A DNA stretch of 64,000 nucleotides from positions 1-64,000 of the forward strand of contig PLCM01000006.1 of NCBI GenBank assembly GCA_003134765.1, written 5' to 3'. Source of the stretch: Spartobacteria bacterium (GTDB lineage Bacteria; Verrucomicrobiota; Verrucomicrobiia; Chthoniobacterales; UBA10450). The notes beneath the pieces were generated by a model that saw nothing but the letters and a program-made list of their open reading frames with translations, made no database searches and had not been told where the DNA came from. Positions 1 through 8,029 of this stretch are shown here, one piece after another (positions within the stretch are counted from its first letter, which is position 1; each line of letters begins with the position of its first letter). Both the position numbers and the translations under genes were made by a program.

Positions 1-554
1 CTTCACGAGGTGCATCCAAGAAGTGCGGCCTCGCTTCGGCTAACTCGGGGCTCCAGTTGGATCTGGAGATCGCGTAAAGCGGCCTTCCAGCGAAGGTTCA
101 GCCCCACGGGCTCGCCTTAGCCCGGCCGAAGATGCGTCGAAACGTCGGGTGACGTAATCAAGCGCGCTTTTAGAAAGTCCCGGAGCAATTGGCAAGCTTT
201 ATTTTACAGCCCCAGGCTTGCCACTTTTGTTTTGATGCACCACGCACGCGTGGTCGGAGTCACCGAGGAAACGGCAGTGCAACCCGGGCGGCCGTGTGCA
301 TTGCCGACCGTCCGAGTTCATGCTCGTCGCGGCGGATGAACACCGGCCGGCGGAGCTGCTTTGCCGATTTGTGATCGGAAGGTGAACACCCAGTGACAAA
401 ATGGATCCGGAGCGGGTTCGACCCTGGAGCCGCCTTCGCACAAAGCTACGGCGTGCCAGAGAAAATCACCGTCTCAGAGTCCGATTTCTCCGCATTTTGA
501 AGCGCAAATGACAAAAGGGGAGCGGACCCCCTAGGCTCCAGTCTTCGCTCGCTG

Positions 555-611
555 TCAGAGGCGAGGCGAAGACTGTCGCGCCGTCCGGTCACGTCGTAGC
601 TTTAGCGAAGA
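555..611 (+). repeat. direct repeat, copy 1 (second copy 1025-1081)
   Basis: Positions 573-611 and 1043-1081 are identical over 39 bases, including the core CGCCGTCCGGTCACGTCG followed by TAGCTTTAGCGAAGA. Similarity continues about 18 bases upstream with a few mismatches. The copies are in the same orientation about 470 bp apart, with no gene between them. The family is unknown to me. Confidence 0.85.
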
Positions 612-1024
612 CGGGAGCTACGGCTCGGCAGGAGATCAAATGAAGTCTCTGTCGCGGCGCGTTCCAAACCTCGGAGGGATGTGCTTCTGCACGTCCCATT
701 CTGGGTCGCGTCCCAAAATTCTGATTTGGTAGGGCGAGACTTTGAAAGCCCGGCCTCGCCTCCGGCTGCGTTACGGGTCGAGCCGTTTCTGCGAATGGGT
801 AGCACGCCCGTCTCGGGCGTTGGTTGCGGCGTCTCGCCGAAACGAACTTTTTTTCCCGGTTTTCTTCGTGGTTCGCTATTTACGCGAACCCACGGGACGC
901 CGATTCATGTGCAGGCCAATGGAATGGTGGTGGCGCTGAAGCCGTAAGGCGCACACAAGCCTGCGATACTGGCCGAAGAAAAGATTCCGATTTAGCCAGT
1001 CGAGAACCCATTCTTTTCCCGCCG

Positions 1025-1081
1025 CCAGAGGCGTAGCGAAAACTGTCGCGCCGTCCGGTCACGTCGTAGCTTTAGCGAAGA
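1025..1081 (+). repeat. direct repeat, copy 2
   Basis: Second copy of the 555-611 repeat, identical over its last 39 bases. Confidence 0.85.
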
Positions 1082-1325
1082 TGGAAGTCCCGCGACTGCG
1101 GGACGGACATTCCATCCCATGCGCAGGCGGGCTTTGTGTTTGAAAGTTTTCGGATATGTTCCGGCGTGCCAGCCAAACCCTCAGCGCTCGTCGATACGCG
1201 CGTCATATACTGCGGCGATAATCTCGAGCAGCTCCCAACGCCTCCAATTTATGGTGCGCGGGGCGGCTGTCAGGTTCGTAGGGAATTGTTCACGGCTCGG
1301 CCAGAAATAATATAGAGTCGACGCT

Positions 1326-2978
1326 ATGGCATATCGGCATCAGATCACCGTGTCTCACGCGGGCCTTGGAAAGGTCCGAATTTTGACCGGTTCCGATGCG
1401 TACATTGCGGAAAGCAGAGCGCGCGAGTTAAAGCAGCGATGGGATGAACAATACGAAAGGAAACTGGAAGTTGAACGCCGAGCCGACGAACGCGAGCAAC
1501 GCAGTCAACACCTGCAAGAGAATCAAGATGAGGCACGCCAACGTACCGATAACGCGGCAAGCGAACGACGGGCGCTAGAGTCACTTCTGACAAATAGTGT
1601 TGCCGGTGGTGCGATATTCGATTGGCACAGTCTAAAGGATCAGACTCCGTATCCTACCCCACTGCCACTTCCCCGAGCTTACAAAACGTACCCATTCGAG
1701 CCCTCGATCGTCGTTCCAAGCCTATCTTTTATTGATAAAATTATCCCCGGCCGGACAAAGCGAAAACAAGAAGCGGCATCGACGCAGACGGCGCTTCGAA
1801 AAGCGCTCTGGGTGGATCAAGTTGAATCTATCCGTCGCGACAATGAATCCCTTCAGTGCGCCTACACTAACGAAATGGAGGCATGGCAAGCTGGGAAGTC
1901 GCAACACGACGCGCAGCTTGCAGACCAGCACCAAGCGATTGATGAAAGGCGAGCATCGTATGAGTCGGGTGTCCCAACTGCGATTACATCATTGTGCGAA
2001 GTCGTTCTTTCTCGAACCACCCACGGGATGCTGCCATCGCCGGACTTCGATCTAGATTACACACCTGCTACCAAATCCTTAATCGTTGAGTATTCGCTGC
2101 CAGCCCCTGATCAGATGCCACGCATCAAAGAGGTCCGCTTTGTAAAGACACGAGACGAGTTAGTCGAAATGTTTTACAGCGACGCCGATCAAGCACGGCT
2201 TTACGATTCTGTCGTTTATCAGATATGTCTTCGCGTTTTGCGTGATCTTTTTTGTGCAGATCCAGTCAGGACACTGGAGGCTATAACGTTTAACGGATGG
2301 GTTACAGCCGTCGATCCGGCCAAAGGAAAAGAAACGACAACGTGTATTATGTCCATCACCGTCCGCAGAGAGGAATTCTTGGATATAAATCTTGAGCGAA
2401 TTGACCCTAAAGCGTGTTTCAAATCGTTGCGCGGAATAGGCAGCTCTAAGCTTCACAGCGTTACGGCAATCGCGCCGATCTGCACCATATCCCGCGAAGA
2501 CAGCCGGTTTATCACATCGCACAATGTCGCCGAAGCGCTCGGCGAGGGTTTTAATCTCGCGACGATGGAATGGGAAGAATTCGAACACCTTATACGGGAG
2601 GTCTTCGCGAAGGAGTTCTCAGCGAATGGTGGTGAGGTGAAAGTGACGCAAGCGAGCCGGGACGGCGGAGTCGATGCTGTTGCGTTTGACCCAGACCCGA
2701 TTCGCGGAGGCAAAATTGTTATTCAAGCAAAGCGCTACACCCACACAGTAGGAGTATCAGCTGTTCGCGATTTGTACGGCACGGTGTTGAACGAAGGAGC
2801 CACGAAAGGGATCCTCGTCACTACTGCCGATTACGGTCCGGATGCGTATCAATTTGCTGCAGGTAAGCCGTTGTCGTTGCTCAACGGCGCAAATCTTCTA
2901 CATCTGCTCGAGAAGCATGGTCATGCAGTGCGGATCGACTTACGAGAAGCAAGGCGAATAGCGGCCGACCTAAAATAA
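1326..2978 (+). CDS. Mrr-family restriction endonuclease with N-terminal coiled coil
   Basis: A 550-residue protein in two parts. Residues about 25-95 are Arg/Glu/Gln-rich and predicted to form a coiled coil. Residues about 415-535 form an Mrr_cat (PD-(D/E)xK) domain. Visible motifs are FEHLIREVF (about 416), the acidic SRDGGVDAVAF (about 443) and the catalytic strand IVIQAKRY (about 466), where the usual E of ExK is Q, as is normal in Mrr enzymes. Mrr enzymes cleave modified or foreign DNA in the cytoplasm. The middle segment (about 100-400) is unassigned and may set specificity. No methyltransferase lies next to it, which fits a type IV (modification-dependent) role. It converges on an HsdR-N-like gene. 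The start ATG follows an A/T-rich leader, and the next in-frame Met is far inside the coiled coil. Confidence 0.8.
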   Translation: MAYRHQITVSHAGLGKVRILTGSDAYIAESRARELKQRWDEQYERKLEVERRADEREQRSQHLQENQDEARQRTDNAASERRALESLLTNSVAGGAIFDWHSLKDQTPYPTPLPLPRAYKTYPFEPSIVVPSLSFIDKIIPGRTKRKQEAASTQTALRKALWVDQVESIRRDNESLQCAYTNEMEAWQAGKSQHDAQLADQHQAIDERRASYESGVPTAITSLCEVVLSRTTHGMLPSPDFDLDYTPATKSLIVEYSLPAPDQMPRIKEVRFVKTRDELVEMFYSDADQARLYDSVVYQICLRVLRDLFCADPVRTLEAITFNGWVTAVDPAKGKETTTCIMSITVRREEFLDINLERIDPKACFKSLRGIGSSKLHSVTAIAPICTISREDSRFITSHNVAEALGEGFNLATMEWEEFEHLIREVFAKEFSANGGEVKVTQASRDGGVDAVAFDPDPIRGGKIVIQAKRYTHTVGVSAVRDLYGTVLNEGATKGILVTTADYGPDAYQFAAGKPLSLLNGANLLHLLEKHGHAVRIDLREARRIAADLK

Positions 2979-3101
2979 TCTGCTTGGTTTGCGAATCTCC
3001 GGATTTCGTCACATCCAACGCCCAACCATCGTCGGCAGCTCGAAAGCTGACCTTGTTAGGGGCATCCTGAAGGGGGCCGTCTGCGAATCTCGGCAAAATA
3101 G

Positions 3102-3908
3102 TCAGGTGGCAACCGCGGGTTCTTCGCCGGGGCCGCCTTGGGCCTCAGCCCCCTCTCTAGCACGCTTTCGTAGGAGCTTCGTGGCGGCGCGCGCAATCTT
3201 CTTGCGAGCTTCAATCGCTTTGTCGCCGTCGATCACCTCCCGCTTAAGAACCTCCGAAGCCAAGACATTCTTGATTTGGTCGATCTCAATCCTTACGTCG
3301 GGCGAAACCCGCCTCAACTCGCGGCGAATGACTTCGAGGACAGAATCGCTGAGAACCAGAGCTCCCAGGAAAAACCTGCTCAGCGCTTGTTTCTGCAACT
3401 GATAATCGCCTAAAACCGATTTAACCCAGCCCTCCTTGCAAAAAAGATACAAGACTTCGAGATCGGCCCGACTCTTGGGGCTTAAGCTGCACATGTCGAT
3501 ATCGATGACGAGTTCTTGATCAATCGGTTTCCCAAAGATGACATTGTAAACTCGCCAGTGGGTTCCATTCGTCAGGACAACCCAATCAACACCTTGGTTA
3601 GCGGCATAATCGACGGCCTGCTTGACGTGTTGATCCTTCAATTCGAGGCCTATTGCCTTAACCTCTATTAAGGCCTGCACAGTCCCCTCCAGTTTCGTCG
3701 CCAGATCACAGTACGTTCCCCGAATTGCGTATTCCGCCGTGACCTCGGAATATTTGTCGTATCCAAAAACATCTGCGAGCATGTCGGTCACGATCATTAC
3801 CGTATCCGCCTCGCCGTCGTCGCGGGCTTTTGACGTGGAAAGAATAGGCTGGAATCGCTTCAGGCCGGCCGTAAGCCGTTCGATAACTTTTTTGGGAATG
3901 GAGGACAT
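3102..3908 (-). CDS. HsdR N-terminal-like (type I restriction R-subunit nuclease domain) protein
   Basis: A 268-residue protein resembling the stand-alone HSDR_N nuclease fold. Residues about 25-140 contain a YCDLATKL segment with an acidic residue, followed by ALIEVKAIG, the ExK of a PD-(D/E)xK site. Then come HVKQAVDYAANQGVDWVVLT and NGTHWRVY, which are typical of this family. The C-terminal half (residues about 165-260) is helical and basic and ends Pro/Glu-rich. No helicase or translocase domain is attached, so it is not a complete type I R subunit. It converges on the Mrr-like gene at 1326-2978, with 123 bp between the stops. Function as a nuclease is inferred; an anti-phage role is plausible but unproven. 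Confidence 0.75.
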   Translation of the reverse strand: MSSIPKKVIERLTAGLKRFQPILSTSKARDDGEADTVMIVTDMLADVFGYDKYSEVTAEYAIRGTYCDLATKLEGTVQALIEVKAIGLELKDQHVKQAVDYAANQGVDWVVLTNGTHWRVYNVIFGKPIDQELVIDIDMCSLSPKSRADLEVLYLFCKEGWVKSVLGDYQLQKQALSRFFLGALVLSDSVLEVIRRELRRVSPDVRIEIDQIKNVLASEVLKREVIDGDKAIEARKKIARAATKLLRKRAREGAEAQGGPGEEPAVAT

Positions 3909-3968
3909 AAGGCAAGAATTACTAAAATGACTTTGGAGGTAAAGCTTAGGTTTGGATGCTAAACGTTC

Positions 3969-4877
3969 TTAGACCCGGGACGCTGGAACCCAATTCTGAG
4001 ACCCGTCGGTCCGAATTTGAACGTCGGGAGAGAGTTTCCCAGACCGGATATAATGAAAGATCGCGAGAAGTGAAATGGGTCCTACTTCCCGGCCTTGATC
4101 GAGATAGAAGCAAGAAAGGTGGGCGGCTTTGCTCAACTTTGAAAACGTCGGGTGGTCGCGCGGTGGAACGACGATTAATTCCCATTCGGCGTAGGTGCGC
4201 CAGTAATCGGAACCTTCTGCGATGACTTGGACATCCGGGGTAAGGAGATCCATCTCGATAAGTTCGCGAACGCGAAAAAATGAGACAGGCCCAACCTGCT
4301 CGTCGCCGTTTTTATAAAAACACCTAGCCTGATTGAGGAGCTGAGTGACGCGCTCCTCTTCACGCAACAATGACTCAGCGGCTGCACGTTCGGCGGCGCG
4401 AACGCGCTGCCGGGCTTGTGCCTCCTCCATGATCTGGTGGTAATTGCGAGCGGGTAACGGAGGCGGTAACGGAGGAGGCTGAACATCTCGCCCTTCGGTG
4501 TTCGGTTGCCGGTTCGACGCACTGAGTAACCACGGCAAACAAACGATGATCGTGCCGAAAAAGAGGATGGCGCCGACGTCGAACGCCTTATTTACAGCGA
4601 AGGCGATCGCCACCGAGACGCCGATGGCAAGAAGGATCGCTGGTACCGCAATCCACGGAGAAGCTGATGAAACATCCGAATTCACGATCGGCGCTTGATC
4701 AATTCTCGCGGTGTAGCTCGCGCCCGTTCCCGGAATGCCTACGGAGGCGCGAGTTCCATGCGATCCCATCGTGACATGCGCACCGCGAACCCCGACGCTG
4801 ACTGACGCGCCGCGTTTCCCGAAGTTAATTCGAACGCCCGGTATGACACTGAATGTGCGGCGAAATCGAAAGCCCAT
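3969..4877 (-). CDS. DUF4236 membrane protein with two C-terminal GYF_2-like domains
   Basis: A 302-residue protein. Residues 1-56 form a DUF4236 domain (starts GFRFRRTF, then repeated small beta motifs ending GIPGTGASYT). Two hydrophobic segments follow at about 82-103 and 108-130, then a Pro-rich stretch and an Arg/Glu/Ala-rich helix (about 145-195). Two similar C-terminal modules (about 198-245 and 252-300) each contain CFY, then VGP and a D-V-Q repeat, typical of the GYF_2 domain that binds proline-rich ligands. It probably tethers a proline-rich partner at the membrane. It sits in a same-strand run with two other small zinc-ribbon membrane proteins, suggesting a shared transcript. Role unknown. 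Confidence 0.75.
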   Translation of the reverse strand: MGFRFRRTFSVIPGVRINFGKRGASVSVGVRGAHVTMGSHGTRASVGIPGTGASYTARIDQAPIVNSDVSSASPWIAVPAILLAIGVSVAIAFAVNKAFDVGAILFFGTIIVCLPWLLSASNRQPNTEGRDVQPPPLPPPLPARNYHQIMEEAQARQRVRAAERAAAESLLREEERVTQLLNQARCFYKNGDEQVGPVSFFRVRELIEMDLLTPDVQVIAEGSDYWRTYAEWELIVVPPRDHPTFSKLSKAAHLSCFYLDQGREVGPISLLAIFHYIRSGKLSPDVQIRTDGSQNWVPASRV

Positions 4878-4957
4878 TGGTTAGAGGCGGCCGAAGTGGG
4901 GGCAGTCTGTGAATCTCGGCATTTCTTCTCCGGCGTATTGTGAATCCCTGAGGTGCG

Positions 4958-5431
4958 TCATCTTTTTGGTCGCTTGAAAATCATCTCGTATCTGACTGTT
5001 CGAGCATACTCGTCACCCGACGAGGCACGTCGAGCGAACACCAATTCCCAGCCTTCCGAACCTAAAGCAGCCAAATCCGTCTCCAAAGAGATATCGGAAG
5101 GCGATTCAATCCGATATTCCCATTGCTCAATCGGCTTCGCGAATTTGAAAATCGGAAGTCCCAACGCCACAAACAGCAACAAGATTACAACGACGCCTTG
5201 GCCGTACGACATGCTCTTTGTCTTCGGCACGACTGGGGTTGGGGGAGATTTAGGAGGGGCTTGTGCCTTAACCGGCTTCGTTTCTGGTGGAGGTTTGTTG
5301 GGCTGCGCTGCTGGATCTGGAATGCGAATTTCATCGCTGCATTTGGGACACGGCACAGTTAGCCCTCGGCCTATTGAATCGACCGTTAGGCTGCCGCCAC
5401 ACGAAGGGCAATTAAATGACAGGTCTGCCAT
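4958..5431 (-). CDS. zinc-ribbon, single-TM protein with DUF4177-like C-terminus
   Basis: A 157-residue protein. The N-terminus is a four-cysteine zinc ribbon (CPSC near residue 8, CPKC near residue 28). A Pro/Lys-rich linker follows, then one transmembrane helix (about 78-98). The C-terminal domain contains WEYRI, LGSEGWELVFARR and MIFKRP, the pattern of the DUF4177 family. The middle is a membrane anchor, so the ribbon and the DUF4177 domain lie on opposite sides of the membrane. It lies 18 bp from the next same-strand gene upstream (5450-5983) and 80 bp before the DUF4236 gene. Function unknown. Confidence 0.75.
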   Translation of the reverse strand: MADLSFNCPSCGGSLTVDSIGRGLTVPCPKCSDEIRIPDPAAQPNKPPPETKPVKAQAPPKSPPTPVVPKTKSMSYGQGVVVILLLFVALGLPIFKFAKPIEQWEYRIESPSDISLETDLAALGSEGWELVFARRASSGDEYARTVRYEMIFKRPKR

Positions 5432-5449
5432 TGCCAGGATCTTGCATTA

Positions 5450-5983
5450 TCACGAGGCCGCCACCACAGCGCCGCAGCGGAAGCATTGCAGAACAGTCTT
5501 ACGCATGATGAGCAGCCAGCCGAGCAGACCGCCGACGAATGATCCGATTATGATCATCACCGAAAATCCGCCGCCACAGCAAGCGGCAAGGCCAGGAACG
5601 GCTTTCGCGGTCGAAACTTTTAGCTCAGCCGCCCGCACTTGCATGCGTTGATCAGGCGTCAGGTTGGCAAGGCGAGTTTCACTAATCCTTTTTCCGGCGG
5701 CAACATCTTCCACGATTTCGCTGGGGATACCCAGCGAAACCAACTGACTTTTGACCTGCTGAATTTGGCTGTCCGCCGTCGGCGCAGCGCTGCTGCCGAT
5801 TATGGTGAAGAGCATCGTCAAACCACCGAAAAGAATGCCAAGTATGGAGGGGACGAGAAGAATGAATCCGATAACTACGGCCGGTCCGCTCATGCGATAG
5901 ACTCGCTTTCGCGTCATCACGCCCTGTACGCAGATTTGGCAGGGCACGCCGGGCATTGGAAGTGACGGAGGAATAGAGGGCAT
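5450..5983 (-). CDS. membrane protein with cysteine pairs at both ends
   Basis: A 177-residue hypothetical protein. A CQIC pair lies near residue 15 and a CFRCG pair near the C-terminus. Between them are two strongly hydrophobic segments (about 34-60 and 132-160) around a polar region of about 70 residues. The two CxxC pairs could form one zinc ribbon if both ends lie on the cytoplasmic side, which two membrane passes would allow. It is the first gene of the same-strand trio running down to 3969. I do not recognise the family. Confidence 0.65.
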   Translation of the reverse strand: MPSIPPSLPMPGVPCQICVQGVMTRKRVYRMSGPAVVIGFILLVPSILGILFGGLTMLFTIIGSSAAPTADSQIQQVKSQLVSLGIPSEIVEDVAAGKRISETRLANLTPDQRMQVRAAELKVSTAKAVPGLAACCGGGFSVMIIIGSFVGGLLGWLLIMRKTVLQCFRCGAVVAAS

Positions 5984-6058
5984 CGGGAGGAAGGATGGGG
6001 ACCGTTGGGGACGAAATTATCAAGCGACCAACCGCGCTGCAAGGTAAAGGTGAGCAAG

Positions 6059-6292
6059 ATGGCGCTAAACCCTTCAAAAGATGACCAGCCGCTCGATGCG
6101 ATGACAGGTGATGAATTGCGCGCCCATGCTCTGATGCACGGTTTCGTTCTCGATGATTCGCTGGCAGATCCGGATTCAATCTATGGGGAAGAGGCGACGT
6201 TGACGCTGGGAAGCGGGGAATTACGACTGGGTGCCGAGTCAGGAGAAACGGGCACCCAATCGCGTGTTCCCCCCAGAACAATGCCGTTATAA
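6059..6292 (+). CDS. possible small hypothetical protein
   Basis: A 77-residue open frame starting ATG after a good ribosome-binding sequence (AAGGTGAGCAAG). The first 50 residues are acidic and look soluble; the last 25 are low complexity and border the repeat field that begins near 6330. No family recognised. It could be a decayed or 3'-truncated gene. Confidence 0.3.
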   Translation: MALNPSKDDQPLDAMTGDELRAHALMHGFVLDDSLADPDSIYGEEATLTLGSGELRLGAESGETGTQSRVPPRTMPL

Positions 6293-6329
6293 AGTGCGCA
6301 GCCGCCGGGAGGCGAGAAAAATCATACAA

Positions 6330-6718
6330 AATTCGAACGTTGAATTTCGAATGTCGAAGTGGTCAGTGATCAGACGTGCGAAGTGCGAACGTTGAATTTC
6401 GAATGTCGAAGTGGGAACATGCAGATTCGTCATTCGCACTTCGCAATTCGACATTCCGAGGTTTCAAATGTCGAAGCATACGAAGTGGCGAGCGCTGAAT
6501 TTCAATTGTCGAAGTATACGAAGTGCGAACGCTGAATTTTAAATGTCGAAGTGGAGGATACGAAGTTCGAACGCTAAATGCCGAATGTCGAAGTGAGGTT
6601 CGTCATTCGCACTTCGACATTTCTCGGTTCCGTCATTCGCACTTCGCACTTCGACATTCAGGGGTTCGTCATTCGCACTTCGCAATTCGACATTCCGAGG
6701 TTTCGAATGTCGAAGTGG
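6330..6718. repeat. interspersed short repeats around the four-helix-bundle gene (left field)
   Basis: About a dozen imperfect copies of the unit AATGTCGAAGT and its reverse complement ACTTCGACATT, in both orientations and irregularly spaced. They are often joined to CGAACGCTGAATTT or GTTCGTCATTCGCACTTCGC. The spacing is too irregular for a CRISPR array. The field ends at the stop codon of the four-helix-bundle gene and resumes just upstream of its start. Confidence 0.9.
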
Positions 6719-7096
6719 TCAGACATCGTTTCCCCGGGCCGTCTTCCGTGATGCTACCGTGATTGCGACGAGTTGGTTGGCCTCGTCGAGCAGGCGTGCG
6801 AGTTCGGCGGAAACGCGAGCATCGATTTTCAAATGTCGAAGTTGAGCAATGTCGCGAAGCATTTCGAGCCAGAAGCCGGTTTCGTCCGCCTCCTCTTCGA
6901 CGGTTCCCAGTTTTGAGATGAAGTCGGCTTTCGATTTTCCACGACATGCCGAACGGTAGTTGGCTGCGACCGAACTCGACGAGCGGATGACTTGCCGAAT
7001 GGCGTGGCGAGTCTCGGTCACCTGCGGCATGCCAGCGCATGCTGAGATCACATCCAGTGCGAACCGTTTCGTCCGCGCTTTGAGTTCTTCACCCAT
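6719..7096 (-). CDS. four-helix-bundle protein (S23 / 23S rRNA intervening-sequence type)
   Basis: A 125-residue helical protein of the S23/IVP family, related in fold to the Avd accessory protein of diversity-generating retroelements. Typical segments are visible: RTKRFALDVI, the QVIRSSSSVAANYRSACRG helix turn, FISKLGTVEEEADETGFWL, and a C-terminal helix ending in LVAITVASRKT. The biochemical role of free-standing members is not established. Short repeats crowd both flanks, and one copy of the unit lies inside the coding sequence (6830-6844), where it encodes QLRHL. No reverse transcriptase or rRNA gene is near, so a DGR or rRNA-intron role is not supported here. Confidence 0.8.
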   Translation of the reverse strand: MGEELKARTKRFALDVISACAGMPQVTETRHAIRQVIRSSSSVAANYRSACRGKSKADFISKLGTVEEEADETGFWLEMLRDIAQLRHLKIDARVSAELARLLDEANQLVAITVASRKTARGNDV

Positions 7097-7240
7097 ACGA
7101 AGTTCGATTGTCGAATTTCAAATGTCGAAGTGGAGCATACGAAGTTCGAACGCTAAATGTCGAATGTCGAAGTGGGGCAGACGAAGTTCGATTGTCGGTT
7201 CGTCATTCGCAATTCGCAATTCGACATTCCGAGGTTTGTT
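7097..7240. repeat. interspersed short repeats (right field)
   Basis: Further copies of the AATGTCGAAGT unit and its reverse complement, directly upstream of the four-helix-bundle start codon. A block at about 7198-7232 ending GACATTCCGAGGTTT matches blocks in the left field. Confidence 0.9.
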
Positions 7241-7296
7241 GCGGGGGCCATCTAACCTTTTCGGTCGAGGATCTAACAAGATTCTTTCGCCATCCC

Positions 7297-7425
7297 ATCA
7301 GGTAAGATCCGCATCGGAACAGACCTGTTCCCGTAACCATCAGGTAAGATCCGCGTTGGATCAGGTAAGATCGCGCAAGGATCAGGTTAGATCCGTCTTG
7401 GAACAGGTTGAATCCGCCAAGGCCT
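7297..7425 (+). repeat. tandem repeat, period about 21 bp
   Basis: At least five imperfect copies of a unit like CAGGTAAGATCCGCGTTGGA, starting near 7298, 7342, 7360, 7381 and 7402. The last four are spaced close to 21 bp. The period is a multiple of three and one frame stays open, reading a heptad like DQVRSxL, but no credible start precedes it. I treat it as a non-coding repeat. Nothing else is seen in 7241-7634. Confidence 0.75.
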
Positions 7426-7634
7426 AACCAGATTTAGATGAGAAGGCGGAGAGTGGCCGCGAGCTTTGTGGCTGCGGTAGACTCGAAGCCCTATGAAGCA
7501 AGCAAAAATCCGGAAGACGCCTCGACACAGCGAGGCGGCTACAGGGAAGGCCAGGAATCCAGCGAACCAGCGAAAGATCTGATTTCAGCATATCAGACTG
7601 GGCAGGAGAAGCCCACGATGTTTAACTATAAAAG

Positions 7635-8021
7635 ATGAAACGCTGGTGGATCATTTGCGCGCTCGCGCTGTTGGCCCTGGGCGCGTGCAAGAAAAAAGCG
7701 CCAACTACTGAGACCGCCATCGAAAACAAGACCGGCGTCGCTCTTTATCCAGGGAGCACGGAATGGGGCACCGGTTCTTCCGCGGGGAACGACGGCAGCA
7801 ATCCAGCGAGCGCGCGGCAAAGTGACGATGCGCCTGCGAAGGTGATCGAGTTCTACAAGAAGGAGATCAGGGAAGCGAAGGTGAGGAGTGAAGATCTTGG
7901 CGACATCGTTCATACGAACATCACCGGCAAGACCAAAGAAGGGGCCGAGGTCGAAGTGCTGGTGATGAAAATGCCGAAGCAGAAAACGCAGATATTCGTT
8001 TCGGTGAAGCCCAGGAAATAG
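7635..8021 (+). CDS. small lipoprotein
   Basis: A 128-residue protein with a lipoprotein signal: basic MKRWW, a hydrophobic core, and the lipobox LGAC with Cys near residue 18, followed by KKK. The mature part is about 110 residues and contains GVALYPGSTEWG and a region with charged helices, then GAEVEVLVMKM and QIFVSVKP. Proteins of this shape are envelope-anchored and of unknown function. It converges on the giant gene at 8030, with 8 bp between the stops. Confidence 0.75.
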   Translation: MKRWWIICALALLALGACKKKAPTTETAIENKTGVALYPGSTEWGTGSSAGNDGSNPASARQSDDAPAKVIEFYKKEIREAKVRSEDLGDIVHTNITGKTKEGAEVEVLVMKMPKQKTQIFVSVKPRK

Positions 8022-8029
8022 CGCGGCGT

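Larger units (their letters stand above)
1..1325. other. gene-poor, repeat-containing region
   Basis: I see no convincing coding region here. Short open frames exist on both strands, but none has a recognisable domain or a good start. The stretch carries two near-identical copies of a repeat (555-611 and 1025-1081) and one arm of another palindromic repeat (672-698) found again at 41.7 and 61.0 kb. It is probably an intergenic repeat sink upstream of the endonuclease gene. Confidence 0.6.

Noticed and set aside
414..440. tRNA T-arm-like GGTTCGACCC
   Set aside because: No acceptor or anticodon stem can be drawn around it.
6719..7096. Diversity-generating retroelement accessory gene (Avd)
   Set aside because: The fold is related, but there is no reverse transcriptase or template/variable repeat pair nearby.
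6330..7240. CRISPR array
   Set aside because: Repeats occur in both orientations with irregular spacing and no cas genes.
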